Shown piece by piece: positions 5,092 through 5,158 of a stretch of DNA of 5,158 nt. Where the stretch lies: contig URBS01000123.1 of NCBI GenBank assembly GCA_900546085.1, positions 1-5,158 of the forward strand. The letters run 5' to 3'. A program made the position numbers and the translations under genes. The notes under the pieces are model-generated. The model was not told the origin of the DNA and made no database searches. It saw only the letters and a program-made list of their open reading frames with translations. The stretch's first letter is position 1. Each line of letters opens with the position of its first letter. The DNA comes from an uncultured Collinsella sp. GTDB lineage: Bacteria > Actinomycetota > Coriobacteriia > Coriobacteriales > Coriobacteriaceae.

Positions 5092-5158
5092 TGGGCTCGT
5101 CGGCGTGGAAATCCCTGTTCACGAGGTTCTCCGGCGCCTTGTAGACCTCGCCGGCGTA
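5087..5158 (-). pseudogene. Truncated IS3-family transposase remnant, partial at window edge
   Basis: The last 72 bases on the minus strand are open and encode 23 residues before TAG (5089-5087). They include GEVYKAPENLVNRDFHADEPN, split here as GEVYKAPENLV plus NRDFHADEPN. From memory this matches the linker of IS3/IS150-type OrfB transposases, where an AP-NL(V)-RDF-AD-PN stretch comes just before W-x-TDITEF, the start of the rve/DDE catalytic core. Here a stop follows PN at once, and no W-x-TD sequence is found beyond it in any minus frame. If the identification is right, all catalytic residues are missing and the element is dead. Everything further upstream of this fragment lies outside the window. 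The match is short, so another protein is possible. Confidence 0.6.

Noticed and set aside
1..5158. CRISPR array, phage genes, toxin-antitoxin pair or restriction system
   Set aside because: No regularly spaced repeats, no small overlapping gene pairs and no such protein families were seen on either strand.

Overview
The window looks like an ordinary chromosomal stretch from a GC-rich, actinobacterium-like gut bacterium. I favour Coriobacteriia, for example Collinsella or a relative. This rests on strong G/C bias at third codon positions, clear AGGAGG-type ribosome binding sites, a tRNA-Glu(CUC) without an encoded CCA end, and the style of the protein sequences. It is an inference, not a database result.

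Layout from left to right. Bases 1-200 are intergenic and hold a perfect 13-bp hairpin, followed by a candidate -10 element and leader for the first gene. Bases 201-1133 encode a PfkB/FruK-type sugar-phosphate kinase (1-phosphofructokinase family), closed by a textbook intrinsic terminator at 1167-1202. Bases 1298-2692 encode an HD-domain CCA-adding tRNA nucleotidyltransferase. A strong promoter at 2758-2786 then drives a single tRNA-Glu gene (2821-2894) with its own terminator. Bases 3049-4356 encode a polytopic membrane protein of the flippase-like / lysylphosphatidylglycerol-synthase-TM family with a long basic tail. Bases 4473-5084 encode a TetR/AcrR-type regulator, preceded by an inverted repeat that could be its operator. 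The last 72 bases, on the minus strand, read as a fragment of an IS3-family transposase. It is cut off just before the catalytic core and ends 2 bp from the tetR stop codon.

All five plus-strand genes (four protein-coding and one tRNA) point the same way, but each is separated by 100 bp or more with its own signals, so they look like single-gene transcription units rather than an operon. The one functional link is that the CCA-adding enzyme sits next to a tRNA gene whose 3' end it would have to complete.

I see no clear new multi-gene system. The items most worth a second look are the hairpin at 15-48, whose minus-strand reading places a Shine-Dalgarno-like sequence in the stem just before an ATG; the inverted repeat in front of tetR; the altered motif residues in the kinase; and the truncated transposase at the right edge.
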